Origin: Parasutterella excrementihominis YIT 11859
GTDB taxonomy: Bacteria; Pseudomonadota; Gammaproteobacteria; Burkholderiales; Burkholderiaceae_F
NCBI RefSeq assembly: GCF_000205025.1
Contig: NZ_GL883754.1
Location: 1-64,000 of the forward strand
Reading direction: 5' to 3'
DNA length: 64,000 bases
Below, one piece after another: positions 15,962 to 25,326 of this stretch; the stretch's first letter is position 1, and each line of letters begins with the position of its first letter. The notes under the pieces were generated by a model. It was not told the DNA's origin, ran no database searches, and worked only from the letters and a program-made list of their open reading frames with translations. Made by a program: the position numbers and the translations under genes.

Positions 15962-18493
15962 CTACAGCGACAAGGAGATTTTAAAGACTGTTCCACCTTT
16001 GGGATTTTGTTCGGCCCAGATTTTTCCGCCATGGGCAGCCATGATACCGCGGCAAATCGAAAGGCCTAACCCGGTCCCCCCGACTTTCCGTCCCGAACCC
16101 ATATCGACTTGATAAAAAGAATCAAAAATTTTAGAGAGATGTTTTTCGGACACGCCTATACCGTTATCAGAAAAGCTGATAACCACAGAGTCATCAATTT
16201 TTTCCGACCTCACATTACACGTAGGCTTTTCCTTGTCGTTGTAGCGGGCAGCATTCTCCAAAATATTCACAAAGACCTGGGTCATACGATCCTTGTCTGC
16301 CAAAACACATTCAGCTTCCGGCTCAACTTTCAGCGAAACCTCCAAGTGAGGAAAATGAAGATGAACGCTCTTCATTGCTTTATTCAAAATTGCGGTAACA
16401 GTCTGCACTTTCGGCTTAATCACCAATGATCCTGCTTCAAGTCTGGAAACATCCAGCCAGTCGCAAATCAAGTTTTGCAGACGCTCGCTTTCCTCCAGCA
16501 TCTCTGTCAGAAGCTGCTGAGAGTCCGAAAGTTTTCCGGATCTAATTTGGCGCTGCAGCGTTTCACTTTGAAGTCTTAGCGTAGTGACCGGAGTCTTTAG
16601 TTCATGCGCGACAACAGAGATCAAATTGCGCTTCATTCTTTCCATGGAAACTTCTTCCGAAATATCTCGAAGGAGCAAACCCATTCTCGGGCCAACATAG
16701 CCATGAAATTCCGGCACTAAAAAACCGGAAGCTTCAATGAAAAAATCAGAATCTACTTTACTAACATATCGAGTGGGGCCCGCAAAGAAATCCTGTGGAT
16801 TATTCGGACTGTCTGCCAAATAAACCTTTCTAAAGTGTTCCTCTATATAGTTCTCGACTTTGGCGATACCGTCTCCGGGCGCAATAGAAAGAATCTCTCT
16901 TGCTGTCTTGTTGGAATACAGCAAACTGCCGGTTTTTCCGATCAGTACCACCCCTTCCGTCATAGACTCCAGTAGGGCATTGAAGCGGGATTGAGAAGCT
17001 TTCACTGAAGAAAACATCTCTTTGTTCTCTAACACAATGGCAATCGAATTTGCCAAACGCTGAAGCGAGGTATTGACTCGATTTTCTTGAGTGTAGTCAG
17101 GCCGCTCGAAACTTAAATATCCTAAAACTCCCGTGCTGAGTTTAACCGGCAAACTGGCTAGATCCTGACGACCCCTTTCCGGTTCATCGACGAAATCCAA
17201 TTGGTTAAGTCCGAGGATTAGACGGAAGCTCTCGACGGTCCGCTTTATCACAACATGCGGCTCATCCTGAAGCGGCGCCAAGAGAAACTGGAGGGCCCTG
17301 AGCTCTTGATTTCTCTGATTGAGTGTTCGGGTTCGCAGGTTGACCTGATGTGTCAAATCTAAGTTCGATTCTTCTAATTTCTTCTGTGTCGATTGAACCT
17401 GCCGAACCAGCTTTTCAAACTGGACCGAAAGCAACTTCAATTCGATCGGCGCATTTGCAAGAAAAGATCGGTCCGGTTTCTTAATGGAACCGTCCTTCTT
17501 GAAGGCGTTGATTTGGTCGATTAAGGTTTGGACATAATTTGTAAGACGAAATCCCAAGAAGGTTCCGACAATTAGAGCAAGCAGTGCACCGCAAACAAGA
17601 AAGACGCCTGAAGTCAGCAGTGAGGAAAGGAGCTGCTTGTCTCGAAATGTCACGCGCTGAGAAAACACCGCACGCCAATCCGTATCCGGAATCTCGGCAA
17701 TTGAAAGAACCGCTGAGTCATTACGTTTTTGATTTGTCCGCCACAAAGGTGTAGGCGCCCCAAGCATTTGCTCAGAAATTTTCACAAATTCCGACGATAA
17801 GTTTTGCGGTCTTACATTGCCGCTGTCGTTCAGAGAAGTAAAGAAAATTTCCTTTTGTTTTGAATCAAATATTTGTAAAGAATAAGGTTCAGCGCCAACG
17901 GATCGTTCGAAGATGGCAGCGATATCTTCCTTCGGCTCACAGCCAATCAAAAGATACGAACGGTCGTAAGAATCAGCTTCCGGGATACGCGAACCAAAAC
18001 AAATTTCATTTTGAAACGATCGAACGTTAACTTCGCTGCCGGCAAAGGCGGACATTAATTCAGCCGTTGAGACAGAGCTTTCACCATGATGAAAGTCCAC
18101 GCTCCCAGTGTCTGAGATAAGCTTAAGCGAAGTGAGGTAAGGCATTTTCTCTGCAAGCTTATTTAGGCGTGAGACCGGAATAACTTTAGAACCAATGGAC
18201 TCTGAAATCATGTCAGATGCCGTGTTCAAAAAAGTTTCGATACTCACAAACCGTGCACTCATGCTTCTTGCAAATTGCTGCGTTCTCATTATCTGCTGGT
18301 CGTCAATGACCGCCGCAGTGTGCGTTAATTGGGAGAAATGCATGAAGGCAAGCATAAATAGCGGCATCAAGGCCGTCCAGGCCAAAGCTCGCGTCAGATA
18401 ACCTCGAAAGTCTTTAGGAACGACCTGCTCTTCGACCTCAACTTTTACCACCGGCGGAAGAGGGACGACAAAATTTGAAGTGTTTGAAGCCAT
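15962..18493 (-). CDS. Membrane sensor histidine kinase (HAMP-GAF-like-PAS-HisKA)
   Basis: An 843-residue kinase. Transmembrane helices lie near residues 36-56 and 293-315, enclosing a roughly 235-residue periplasmic sensor. Then come a HAMP linker and coiled coil (315-400), a GAF-like region (about 405-490) and a PAS domain (about 500-615). The HisKA box holds His630 in VVAHELKTPVTT. The ATPase domain has NILENAARYND, FSDNGIGVSEKH and GGTGLGLSICRGI. It is the partner of the response regulator nine bases downstream. The ligand is unknown. A perfect palindrome sits just before its start codon. Confidence 0.93.
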   Translation of the reverse strand: MASNTSNFVVPLPPVVKVEVEEQVVPKDFRGYLTRALAWTALMPLFMLAFMHFSQLTHTAAVIDDQQIMRTQQFARSMSARFVSIETFLNTASDMISESIGSKVIPVSRLNKLAEKMPYLTSLKLISDTGSVDFHHGESSVSTAELMSAFAGSEVNVRSFQNEICFGSRIPEADSYDRSYLLIGCEPKEDIAAIFERSVGAEPYSLQIFDSKQKEIFFTSLNDSGNVRPQNLSSEFVKISEQMLGAPTPLWRTNQKRNDSAVLSIAEIPDTDWRAVFSQRVTFRDKQLLSSLLTSGVFLVCGALLALIVGTFLGFRLTNYVQTLIDQINAFKKDGSIKKPDRSFLANAPIELKLLSVQFEKLVRQVQSTQKKLEESNLDLTHQVNLRTRTLNQRNQELRALQFLLAPLQDEPHVVIKRTVESFRLILGLNQLDFVDEPERGRQDLASLPVKLSTGVLGYLSFERPDYTQENRVNTSLQRLANSIAIVLENKEMFSSVKASQSRFNALLESMTEGVVLIGKTGSLLYSNKTAREILSIAPGDGIAKVENYIEEHFRKVYLADSPNNPQDFFAGPTRYVSKVDSDFFIEASGFLVPEFHGYVGPRMGLLLRDISEEVSMERMKRNLISVVAHELKTPVTTLRLQSETLQRQIRSGKLSDSQQLLTEMLEESERLQNLICDWLDVSRLEAGSLVIKPKVQTVTAILNKAMKSVHLHFPHLEVSLKVEPEAECVLADKDRMTQVFVNILENAARYNDKEKPTCNVRSEKIDDSVVISFSDNGIGVSEKHLSKIFDSFYQVDMGSGRKVGGTGLGLSICRGIMAAHGGKIWAEQNPKGGTVFKISLSL

Positions 18494-18505
18494 GTTCTCT
18501 CTGGG

Positions 18506-18525
18506 ACAGAATCAAAAGATTCTGT
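18506..18525 (-). promoter_or_regulatory. Palindrome upstream of the sensor kinase gene
   Basis: ACAGAATC and GATTCTGT form a perfect eight-base inverted repeat with an AAAA spacer, 12 bases before the kinase start codon. It could be an operator for autoregulation or an mRNA hairpin near the ribosome binding site. The sequence cannot decide between them. Confidence 0.45.
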
Positions 18526-18738
18526 GGTTGTTTGTTTTGACTGATTTGTATGCCGCTATTGTAGTTGTTGAGTAAAAACTTACCGGAACTCAAAATGCCA
18601 AACTCACTTAAGGAGGCCGATTAGGACCGTTGTTGTCACGCAATGTTGCTGAAGTCCGTTTTTTCTTCCGACCGTTACACCATGCCCGTACAATTCGGAA
18701 AAAATTCGGGTAATCTAACTAGGACTTAGGAGGCGCTT

Positions 18739-19866
18739 ATGCTCAGACGATCAATTCTTATCTCAGGTATTTCAGGGCTCGCCGCTTTTTCCGGGTTGGC
18801 TTTGGCCCAATCTATGTCCTCCACTTCCGCCGAAAAAGCTCTGCCCTACAGCAAAAGGCCTGAAGTTAAAAAATTCATTCAAGACGTCTGCAGTCGCCGC
18901 GGACTCAACCAGGATTGGGTCGCTGCCGTTCTTGATCAGGCCACTTATCAGCCCAAAATTGAGCGTCTGATGACACCGAAGCGTACCAAGCCCGGTACAA
19001 AAGACACCCGCAAAGATTGGGAAAAGTACAGAAATATCTTTCTCGGAGCTCACCGCTTGAATTTAGGTGTTCAGTTCTGGAAAGACAATGAGACTTCCTT
19101 GGAGCGTGCCCGTGAGATTTATCATGTTGACCCTGCCGTTATTATCGGCATCATCGGCGTGGAAACACGTTATGGAGAAAATACGGGCAATTGGAAGGTT
19201 CTCGATTCTTTGGTCACCTTGAGTTTTGACTACAAACGCAGAGCCGACTTCTTTAAGAAAGAGCTGGAAGAATTTTTAGTCATCCTTTACAAAAATGACC
19301 TTAAGCCTTTTGATGTACAAGGTTCTTATGCTGGTGCCGTCGGTTTGCCGCAGTTCATGCCAAGCTCTATCAAACGATTCGGCGTGGATTTTGACGGTGA
19401 CGGAAAAATCGACATCAATCATTCCACCGCTGACACGATCGGCTCTATTGCCAACTATCTGAGCAAACACGGATGGGTAGAAGGGCTGCCCATGTTAATT
19501 GAGGCGGATATTTCACCGGCTCAAGCGGCTAAGTTCGGGGGCGGCACCAATCCCCGCTTTACTTGGAATCAATTGATAAGCAACGGTGTGAAGCCGCTGG
19601 ACAATGACGAACATTTTGCAGGAAATATGCCGGTCTTCATTGTTGACTATCCGTTTTATCTTCCGGGATCCTTGGACTTTGAAAAACTTTATAGAGTCGG
19701 TACAAAAAATTTCACAGCAGTTCTTCGCTACAACAGCAGCTATTTCTACGCCGGTGCTGTGGCTGAGCTAGGCTCTGCAATTGCAGAGATGATGGGCAAG
19801 AGAGGTTTGATCGATGGTGAGAAGCTTCTTCCGCCGCATCTTAAGCCGCAGTCGAGCGGAATTTAA
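18739..19866 (+). CDS. mltB: Lytic murein transglycosylase, MltB type
   Basis: Cleaves peptidoglycan between MurNAc and GlcNAc with formation of 1,6-anhydroMurNAc. The 375-residue protein begins with a signal peptide (MLRRSILISGISGLAAFSGLALA) without a lipobox, so it is periplasmic, not a lipoprotein like E. coli MltB. The catalytic glutamate lies in IIGVETRYGENTG. The family segments YAGAVGLPQFMPSS and FGVDFDGDGKIDINHS follow. TAGGAGG precedes the ATG. It stands alone. Confidence 0.93.
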   Translation: MLRRSILISGISGLAAFSGLALAQSMSSTSAEKALPYSKRPEVKKFIQDVCSRRGLNQDWVAAVLDQATYQPKIERLMTPKRTKPGTKDTRKDWEKYRNIFLGAHRLNLGVQFWKDNETSLERAREIYHVDPAVIIGIIGVETRYGENTGNWKVLDSLVTLSFDYKRRADFFKKELEEFLVILYKNDLKPFDVQGSYAGAVGLPQFMPSSIKRFGVDFDGDGKIDINHSTADTIGSIANYLSKHGWVEGLPMLIEADISPAQAAKFGGGTNPRFTWNQLISNGVKPLDNDEHFAGNMPVFIVDYPFYLPGSLDFEKLYRVGTKNFTAVLRYNSSYFYAGAVAELGSAIAEMMGKRGLIDGEKLLPPHLKPQSSGI

Positions 19867-20001
19867 AGGAATCAAGGAAACCGTAACACCGATTTCTTCC
19901 GGTAATAATCTTTAGTTTCTTTCCTTACCTCTCCGAACTAGAATATTCCGTACAGGAGTCTTAGAGAACTCTCGGAATGTTAGAAGACAAGGGGGAAAAA
20001 G

Positions 20002-20190
20002 ATGGCAATTGGAAGTGCAGTACAGCGTGGCAATAGCGTTAACGTTTATAACGAGCGCGGCGTTATGCTCTTCAGCAAAGTTGGCGAACTTATCGGATAC
20101 ACCGGAACTACCGTAACCATCCGCAGAGGAAATCAAGCAATTACTTATAGCGATAAAGGAATACAAAAATTCTGCAAAGTGTGTTCCTGA
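20002..20190 (+). CDS. Small 62-residue protein, unrecognised
   Basis: A short protein predicted to be mostly beta strand (SVNVYNERGVMLFSKVG, TGTTVTIRRGNQAITYSDKG) with two cysteines near its C-terminus in CKVC. I do not know a named family. A purine-rich AAGGGGGAAA lies just upstream of the ATG, and a good terminator follows 13 bases after the stop. The gene is therefore likely expressed on its own. The content suggests a small SH3-like barrel, but this is a guess. Confidence 0.7.
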   Translation: MAIGSAVQRGNSVNVYNERGVMLFSKVGELIGYTGTTVTIRRGNQAITYSDKGIQKFCKVCS

Positions 20191-20202
20191 CATCTCTAGA
20201 AG

Positions 20203-20234
20203 AGGCTAGTTAGAAAACTCGAAACTAGCCTTTC
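20203..20234 (+). terminator. Terminator after the 62-residue gene
   Basis: A perfect eight-base stem GGCTAGTT/AACTAGCC (20204-20211 with 20223-20230) is followed by TTTCC. On the minus strand it may also serve the convergent FAH-family gene. Confidence 0.7.
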
Positions 20235-20252
20235 CTGCTTCAAAGACTTGTC

Positions 20253-20966
20253 TTAGCGACCAAAAACCTTTCCGGAAAATTTTCCCGCGCCGTTTACGCC
20301 GCCTTCAAAGGATTGTCCGATTTCAATCGGTCCGCTCCCTTTCGGAGTCCCCGTATAAATTAGATCCCCCGCTGTCAGTCGCCAATACTTAGAAACCTCG
20401 GAAACAAGTTCAGGGATGCTGTGCATCATTTGACTTGTGTTGCCTCGTTGTCGTTCCTGATTATCGACATAGAGCCAGAGCGTTGCCGCATCCATATCCG
20501 GCATTCGGTGCTTTTCTCTGATCTCGGTAATTAATGCTGAGTTGTCAAAGCACTTTGCCTTTTCCCAAGGTTGGCGGTTCTCTCTAGCGATTGTTTGAAA
20601 ATTGCGGCGCGTGAACTCGACGCCTGCAGCGTAACCGAAAATATATTCTTCTGCTTCTTCAGGCGTAATGAAACCAGTTTCAGGTGCTGTTTTGCCGATC
20701 GCAACGACGAGTTCCACCTCAAGACAAAAAGAATTCGTTTCTCGAGGATAAGGAATCTCTACGCTTTTTCCTTCCTTGCAAACAACAAGGCCGTCAGAAG
20801 GCTTTGTGAAAAACACCGGTTCAGCCCTTTCAACGCGCCCCATTTCTGCTAGATGATCCGCGTAGTTGCCGGCAATAGCGTAAACACGATGTACAGGAAA
20901 ATATCGGTCCTTCTCGCCCCAAACGGGAACCGCCGGAACACAAGCTTGAGCAAATACAAACGGCAT
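20253..20966 (-). CDS. Fumarylacetoacetate hydrolase-family protein
   Basis: Members hydrolyse or decarboxylate acylpyruvates and related oxo-acids using Mg2+. The 237-residue protein has the fold's markers: YAIAGNYADHLAEMG, FFTKPSDGLV, the Glu-x-Glu metal ligands in FCLEVELVVAIG, and DLIYTGTPKGSGPI. The third ligand position, usually Asp in a segment like NDLTRRD, reads VEFTRRN here, so Asp is replaced by Glu and the later Asp by Asn. AAGGAAG precedes the ATG. No aromatic degradation genes are nearby. It may act on fumarylpyruvate or oxaloacetate-like substrates. Confidence 0.85.
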   Translation of the reverse strand: MPFVFAQACVPAVPVWGEKDRYFPVHRVYAIAGNYADHLAEMGRVERAEPVFFTKPSDGLVVCKEGKSVEIPYPRETNSFCLEVELVVAIGKTAPETGFITPEEAEEYIFGYAAGVEFTRRNFQTIARENRQPWEKAKCFDNSALITEIREKHRMPDMDAATLWLYVDNQERQRGNTSQMMHSIPELVSEVSKYWRLTAGDLIYTGTPKGSGPIEIGQSFEGGVNGAGKFSGKVFGR

Positions 20967-21239
20967 TCAACTTCCTTAGAAAAAATTTACGGTTACGCTG
21001 AAGATGAACTTCAATGCACATCCTAACTACCTTAGGAGAGCGGCTACATAGAGGGGAAAATCGTACCTCTTTCGCATCTTTGCGCCCAAAACAGATTTCG
21101 TTCGTTTCGGAGTGTCCTCAACAGCAAACTTAGTTTGGTTCCTTTCAATGCTGACGTCAAGCCGAGGAAAAGAAATTAGGTCAACTAAAAGAGGGTTCCG
21201 GCCATTTCACAGAGTTAAGAATTTTTCAAGAGATGTAAG

Positions 21240-21845
21240 TTACGTCCCGAACGGCAGAAGCACGTTTGTAACTCTCCAAAAGAAAAAACCTTCTCTAGAC
21301 AGGGTTATAAGAACCTTATCGTCGGGCCTGTTCTTCCCGCTCAAAGTAACATAAAAGCGATTGACACTGTCTCCATACTTCTTTTCAACGTCCACTCCTA
21401 ACATACCCTTATCAGCGACTTTTGCTTGAAGATGAACGTTTTTAAAACCGTCATTGGGATTCAAAGAAGAATTCCGAGTTAATTTATTTTTTCCGCTGAT
21501 TAAGGCTGCGATTCCTTCTTCCGTAACCAGATCTCGAACTAAGCGGTCAACAAGCTGAAAAGAATAGAGATCGATTTGGTTCTTTGTCGTTACCGGCTGA
21601 GATTGAAACTCCCGAAGTTTTAGATCAATCTGATTATTAATCTGCCGTTGTATATTTAAGCGAACCTTCGGAAAATCGATAAATTTACTCATCCTTGCGG
21701 TATCTCCGGACTCGATAGCGTTTTTGATTTGATCCGCAGCGTAATACGGACTCCAATACCAATATCCGATAAAACTAGCTGCGGTAAATATAAGCAAACT
21801 AATTGCAACGAATCGAATCGATGAACCTTCTGAACGTAACTGCAT
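21240..21845 (-). CDS. DUF2939-type membrane-anchored protein
   Basis: A protein of about 201 residues. It has one N-terminal transmembrane helix (IRFVAISLLIFTAASFIGYWYW), followed by the DUF2939 hallmark SPYYAADQIKNAIESGDTARMSKFIDFPKVR. The rest is probably periplasmic. No function is established for the family. I start at the ATG at 21845, with AGGTG six bases upstream; a GTG three codons earlier is the alternative. It is flanked by non-coding DNA on both sides. Confidence 0.75.
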   Translation of the reverse strand: MQLRSEGSSIRFVAISLLIFTAASFIGYWYWSPYYAADQIKNAIESGDTARMSKFIDFPKVRLNIQRQINNQIDLKLREFQSQPVTTKNQIDLYSFQLVDRLVRDLVTEEGIAALISGKNKLTRNSSLNPNDGFKNVHLQAKVADKGMLGVDVEKKYGDSVNRFYVTLSGKNRPDDKVLITLSREGFFFWRVTNVLLPFGT

Positions 21846-22162
21846 TGACAACACCTGAGACGAGCTTTACAGACCAAATAAAAATACTATATTAGGTATA
21901 AACCCTACTCTCCTAATCACCTCAAAATAGGATTGCTAAAAAGTATTTTTCACAAGATTGACTTGTATTTTCACCGCACTCAAAAAATATTAATCCGAAA
22001 AGATGAAAAATTTTTTCTTATATTTTTAATAAGTTAATCGCATTCTCCGAAGCTTATCCCCGGTCTTTAGGTGAAACTACGTAGGAAATTCTATCTATTT
22101 TCATCTAAAACATTTACAATTCGACACAGATTAACAACCTCATATGAAAAGGAGATAACTCA
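21846..22162 (+). promoter_or_regulatory. AT-rich regulatory region before the exported flavoprotein gene
   Basis: No gene is seen. The stretch is very AT-rich. It contains a GTATTTT(T)CAC direct repeat at about 21940-21980 and a CAAG/CTTG inverted repeat. The gene's ribosome site is AAGGAG, eight bases before the ATG. I could not fix a promoter or a known regulator site. Confidence 0.3.
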
Positions 22163-23968
22163 ATGATTTTTAAAACATTGCTGACTTCTGCCGCCGTTTC
22201 TTTGGCCGTTGCTTCCTACGCTCAGGCCGCTGTTCAGGACGGTACGTTTGAAGGCACAGCCAACGGCAAAAACGGTCCCGTAACCGTTGCCGTAACCATC
22301 AAAGCAGGAAAGATCACAAATGTTAAAGTCGTAAAATCCGGCGAATCCGCAATGATCGGAGATGCTGCAATTGCTCGCATTCCGTCCGAAATCGTTGCCC
22401 GCCAGTCCCTGCGGGTAAATAACGTCGCCGGTGCCACTTTGTCTTCCATGGCAATTCAAGCTGCTGCGACAAACGCGGTTAAGGCCGCGGGCGGTACTCC
22501 GAACGAATTCTACAAGGCGCCGATTAAGAAGTCGGCTTCCAACATTGATATTAGCTACAAGACAGCCGTTGTCGTTGTCGGTTCCGGCGCCAGCGGAATG
22601 GCTGCAGCGGTTCGGTCTCAGTTGAACGGAAATCCCACCATTCTGATTGAAAAAATGCCGTACCTCGGCGGCGACACGATTCTGAATGCCGGAACCTTAA
22701 TTGCGACTGGTTCCCGCTATCAACGCGATGTCATGAAAGAAACCAAGGACTCTCCGGAACTCGCATATAAAGACATCATGCATGTCGGCAAGAATCGAAA
22801 TGACCCGGTTTTAGTCAAAATGGTCACTGAAAAAGCAGGTTCAGTCGTCGACTGGCTGATTGACGACCTCAAGATTCCTTACGGTCCTGCGGCAACCCAA
22901 TACCCTGACCACTCTGCCTCACGCCAACTTGGTGTAACAGGTCGCTCTCCTAATTTCATCAGAACAATGGCCCGTATCTTTACGGACCACGGCGGCAAAA
23001 TTTTGATGGAAACTCGCGCCACCTCTTTAATTTACAAGGGAGGCCGCGTTAACGGAGTTCAGGCTGTCAACGCCGATGGGGACAAGATCACGATCAACGC
23101 TAAAGAAACCATTCTAGCCTCCGGCGGTTTTGGCGCCAAGACAGAAATGCTCCCGAAGACTTTGAAAGGCTACCTTTTCTACGGTTTAGACAGTGATGCC
23201 GGTCAAGGTTACGAAATGGCCAGAAAACTCGGCGCGCAAAACATAAATATGGATCTTGTAAAAGTCTATCCGCAGGGTGTTGAGACCGTTCCGAACCACG
23301 GCCTTGCAGCGACTGCCAGTTCCACGGCTACGGTCAATGATACCGGTGCAATCTATGTCAACAGTCAGGGTAAACGTATCATCAATGAGCGCGCCTCTTT
23401 AGGAGAACTCACAGATATCACCGTAGCTCAGCCCGACAAGATTATGTACTTAGTCATGGATAAAACAGGCTATGACCGTTATCTGGCTAAGAGCATTGAA
23501 GACAAACTGGTTCCGGACGAAACTGTTCTTCGTAAATGGCTTGCCATTAAGAACAACGGGAAACCGGTGATGGTTGAATCGGATAATCTGGCTGAAGCGG
23601 CTAAAGTCATGGGTATCAATCCTGAAGGACTTGAAGCTACTGTCAAACAGTGGAACGAAATGGCAAGCGCCGGCAAAGACACTCAGTTCAATCGTAAAGA
23701 TCCGAAAGAGCTCATTAAAGCTCCGTATTACATTGTTGAACAGAAGCCTCGTTTTGCCACAACACTGGGCGGCTTGAAAGCCAATGCAAATATGCAGATT
23801 TTAGGGAAAGGCGGTAAGCCCATCCCCGGTCTCTTCGGAGCTGGCTGCGTAGTTGGTGGTGCTAACGGCGCCGACTCTATGACCGCTATGATGAACTCCT
23901 GGGCCATCATCTCCGGTGTGGATGCCGCAGACGGTGCAACTGCCGCCATCAAAAAATCCCGCAAGTAA
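22163..23968 (+). CDS. Exported FMN/FAD flavoprotein reductase (fumarate reductase/urocanate reductase superfamily)
   Basis: A 601-residue periplasmic flavoprotein. It has a signal peptide (residues 1-22, ending SYAQA) and an FMN-binding domain (about 25-110). VAGATLSSMA at 88-96 resembles the site where ApbE attaches FMN. A FAD-binding reductase domain follows (VVVVGSGASGMAAAV at 136-150). No haem motif is present, so electrons must reach it through the FMN domain from another carrier. The catalytic positions of fumarate reductases are not conserved: the His-His-x-Met-Gly-Gly loop reads FATTLGGL, and the later Arg loop reads GGANGADSMTAMMNS. Its acceptor is therefore unlikely to be fumarate. 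It stands alone, with AAGGAG before the ATG. Confidence 0.88.
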   Translation: MIFKTLLTSAAVSLAVASYAQAAVQDGTFEGTANGKNGPVTVAVTIKAGKITNVKVVKSGESAMIGDAAIARIPSEIVARQSLRVNNVAGATLSSMAIQAAATNAVKAAGGTPNEFYKAPIKKSASNIDISYKTAVVVVGSGASGMAAAVRSQLNGNPTILIEKMPYLGGDTILNAGTLIATGSRYQRDVMKETKDSPELAYKDIMHVGKNRNDPVLVKMVTEKAGSVVDWLIDDLKIPYGPAATQYPDHSASRQLGVTGRSPNFIRTMARIFTDHGGKILMETRATSLIYKGGRVNGVQAVNADGDKITINAKETILASGGFGAKTEMLPKTLKGYLFYGLDSDAGQGYEMARKLGAQNINMDLVKVYPQGVETVPNHGLAATASSTATVNDTGAIYVNSQGKRIINERASLGELTDITVAQPDKIMYLVMDKTGYDRYLAKSIEDKLVPDETVLRKWLAIKNNGKPVMVESDNLAEAAKVMGINPEGLEATVKQWNEMASAGKDTQFNRKDPKELIKAPYYIVEQKPRFATTLGGLKANANMQILGKGGKPIPGLFGAGCVVGGANGADSMTAMMNSWAIISGVDAADGATAAIKKSRK

Positions 23969-23994
23969 TCTCCTCTAATACTTAGCAAGTACTA

Positions 23995-24022
23995 AAACGG
24001 GCCCAAAATTGGGCCCGTTTCT
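23995..24022. terminator. Bidirectional terminator between convergent genes
   Basis: A perfect ten-base stem AAACGGGCCC/GGGCCCGTTT (23995-24004 with 24011-24020) with a six-base loop lies between the flavoprotein gene and the convergent M20 hydrolase gene. Confidence 0.85.
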
Positions 24023-24047
24023 TGTGGTTTTGAGGTGAGTTAGAGAA

Positions 24048-25316
24048 TTAGATTCCGTTAAGTTTCAACACACATCCTTTGAAAATTCCAAATGCGGTTT
24101 CAAGTCCTTTTTCGTCAAAATCAAATTCTCTCTGGTGGTGAGCTGCTGTTCTGTCGGCTCCTACAACGAAGAACTCACTCTTTCCTCCGGCAGCTTTTAC
24201 ACGTGTTGCAAGCATCGTAAAGTCCTCGGAACAACCTAACTTTTTATGCTGGACAACTCGTTCGCAACTCGGCAGACTTCCTGCAACTTCCGTCACTAAA
24301 GAAGCAAGCTCAGGATCGTTATTGAGTTCACCGGCCTCTCCGACTTTTTCAACTTCATAGTCCACGTCATAAGCCAAAGCGGTGCCTTTAACAATGCGAT
24401 TGGCCTGATCGACCATGAAATCATTGATTTCCGCTGTTTCTCCGCGTACTTCTAATTGAACCTGAGCATGTACCGGAATAACGTTTCTTCCTTCACCGGC
24501 CTGCATCATTCCTACGTTAATGCATCCTAGACCTTTTCCATGGCGTGCCATTCCAAGAAGCTCGGATACACAAGTACAGGCACAAGCCAAAGCATTCCTA
24601 CCAAGATGCGGACTCATTGTCGGATGAGCGGGCCGACCTTTAAAGCGAACATCTAACTTAGTTGTGCACAATACGCCCTCGGGGTACACACAAACCTCTC
24701 CGGTGGGACACATCATTGCCAAATGCGCACCTAACAAATAATTGACGTCATCTAAGAGGCCGGAAGCCGCTTGAGCCGCTCCTCCTCTCACACCTTCTTC
24801 GGCCGGCTGGAAAATCAATTTAATTCTTCCGCACAACTGATCTTTGTGATCGACAATCCACTGCGCCATGGTCAATCCGACTGCCGTGTGTCCATCATGG
24901 CCGCACGAATGCATAACTCCTGCATGACGGGATCTGAAATTCTCTTTATTGGGAAGATGATCCTTTAAGTCCGTTTCTTCGACACCGACACAGTCGATAT
25001 CAAAACGCAAAGCTGTGACGGGGCCCGGTCTGCCTGTGTCTAATTCCGCAATGGTGCCCGTATATCCGTGCATTCTTTCAATGAGCGTCGGGTCGACACC
25101 TTCTTCCAGTGCCCTCTTTTTGCTTTTTTCCACAAAATCTTCCGGCCTGCCCATGACAGCATCGAGACCGATCTGCTCAACGCCGACAAACGTCTTCCAG
25201 CCAAGCGGTTCGATTGTCTCCAAAATTTTTGCTGTAGTACAAAATTCACCCCAACCGAGTTCGGGTATCTGATGCAGTTCTCGTCTCAGTTTGACTGCGT
25301 TTTTGATGTAATCCAT
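24048..25316 (-). CDS. M20 metal-dependent amidohydrolase, AbgA-like
   Basis: M20 enzymes cleave N-acyl amino acids or similar amides with two zinc ions. AbgA releases glutamate from p-aminobenzoyl-glutamate. The 422-residue protein shows LRRELHQIPELGWGE, the metal ligands in MHSCGHDGHTAVG and FQPAEEGVRGGAA, the dimer-domain GRPAHPTMSPHLGRNAL and a C-terminal AAHHQREFDFDE. AbgA-like length and pattern fit, but the substrate is not proven. It follows a DcuC-type carrier by 10 bases, so a scavenged acyl-amino acid is the likely substrate. Confidence 0.85.
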   Translation of the reverse strand: MDYIKNAVKLRRELHQIPELGWGEFCTTAKILETIEPLGWKTFVGVEQIGLDAVMGRPEDFVEKSKKRALEEGVDPTLIERMHGYTGTIAELDTGRPGPVTALRFDIDCVGVEETDLKDHLPNKENFRSRHAGVMHSCGHDGHTAVGLTMAQWIVDHKDQLCGRIKLIFQPAEEGVRGGAAQAASGLLDDVNYLLGAHLAMMCPTGEVCVYPEGVLCTTKLDVRFKGRPAHPTMSPHLGRNALACACTCVSELLGMARHGKGLGCINVGMMQAGEGRNVIPVHAQVQLEVRGETAEINDFMVDQANRIVKGTALAYDVDYEVEKVGEAGELNNDPELASLVTEVAGSLPSCERVVQHKKLGCSEDFTMLATRVKAAGGKSEFFVVGADRTAAHHQREFDFDEKGLETAFGIFKGCVLKLNGI

Positions 25317-25326
25317 GTTGTTCTCC

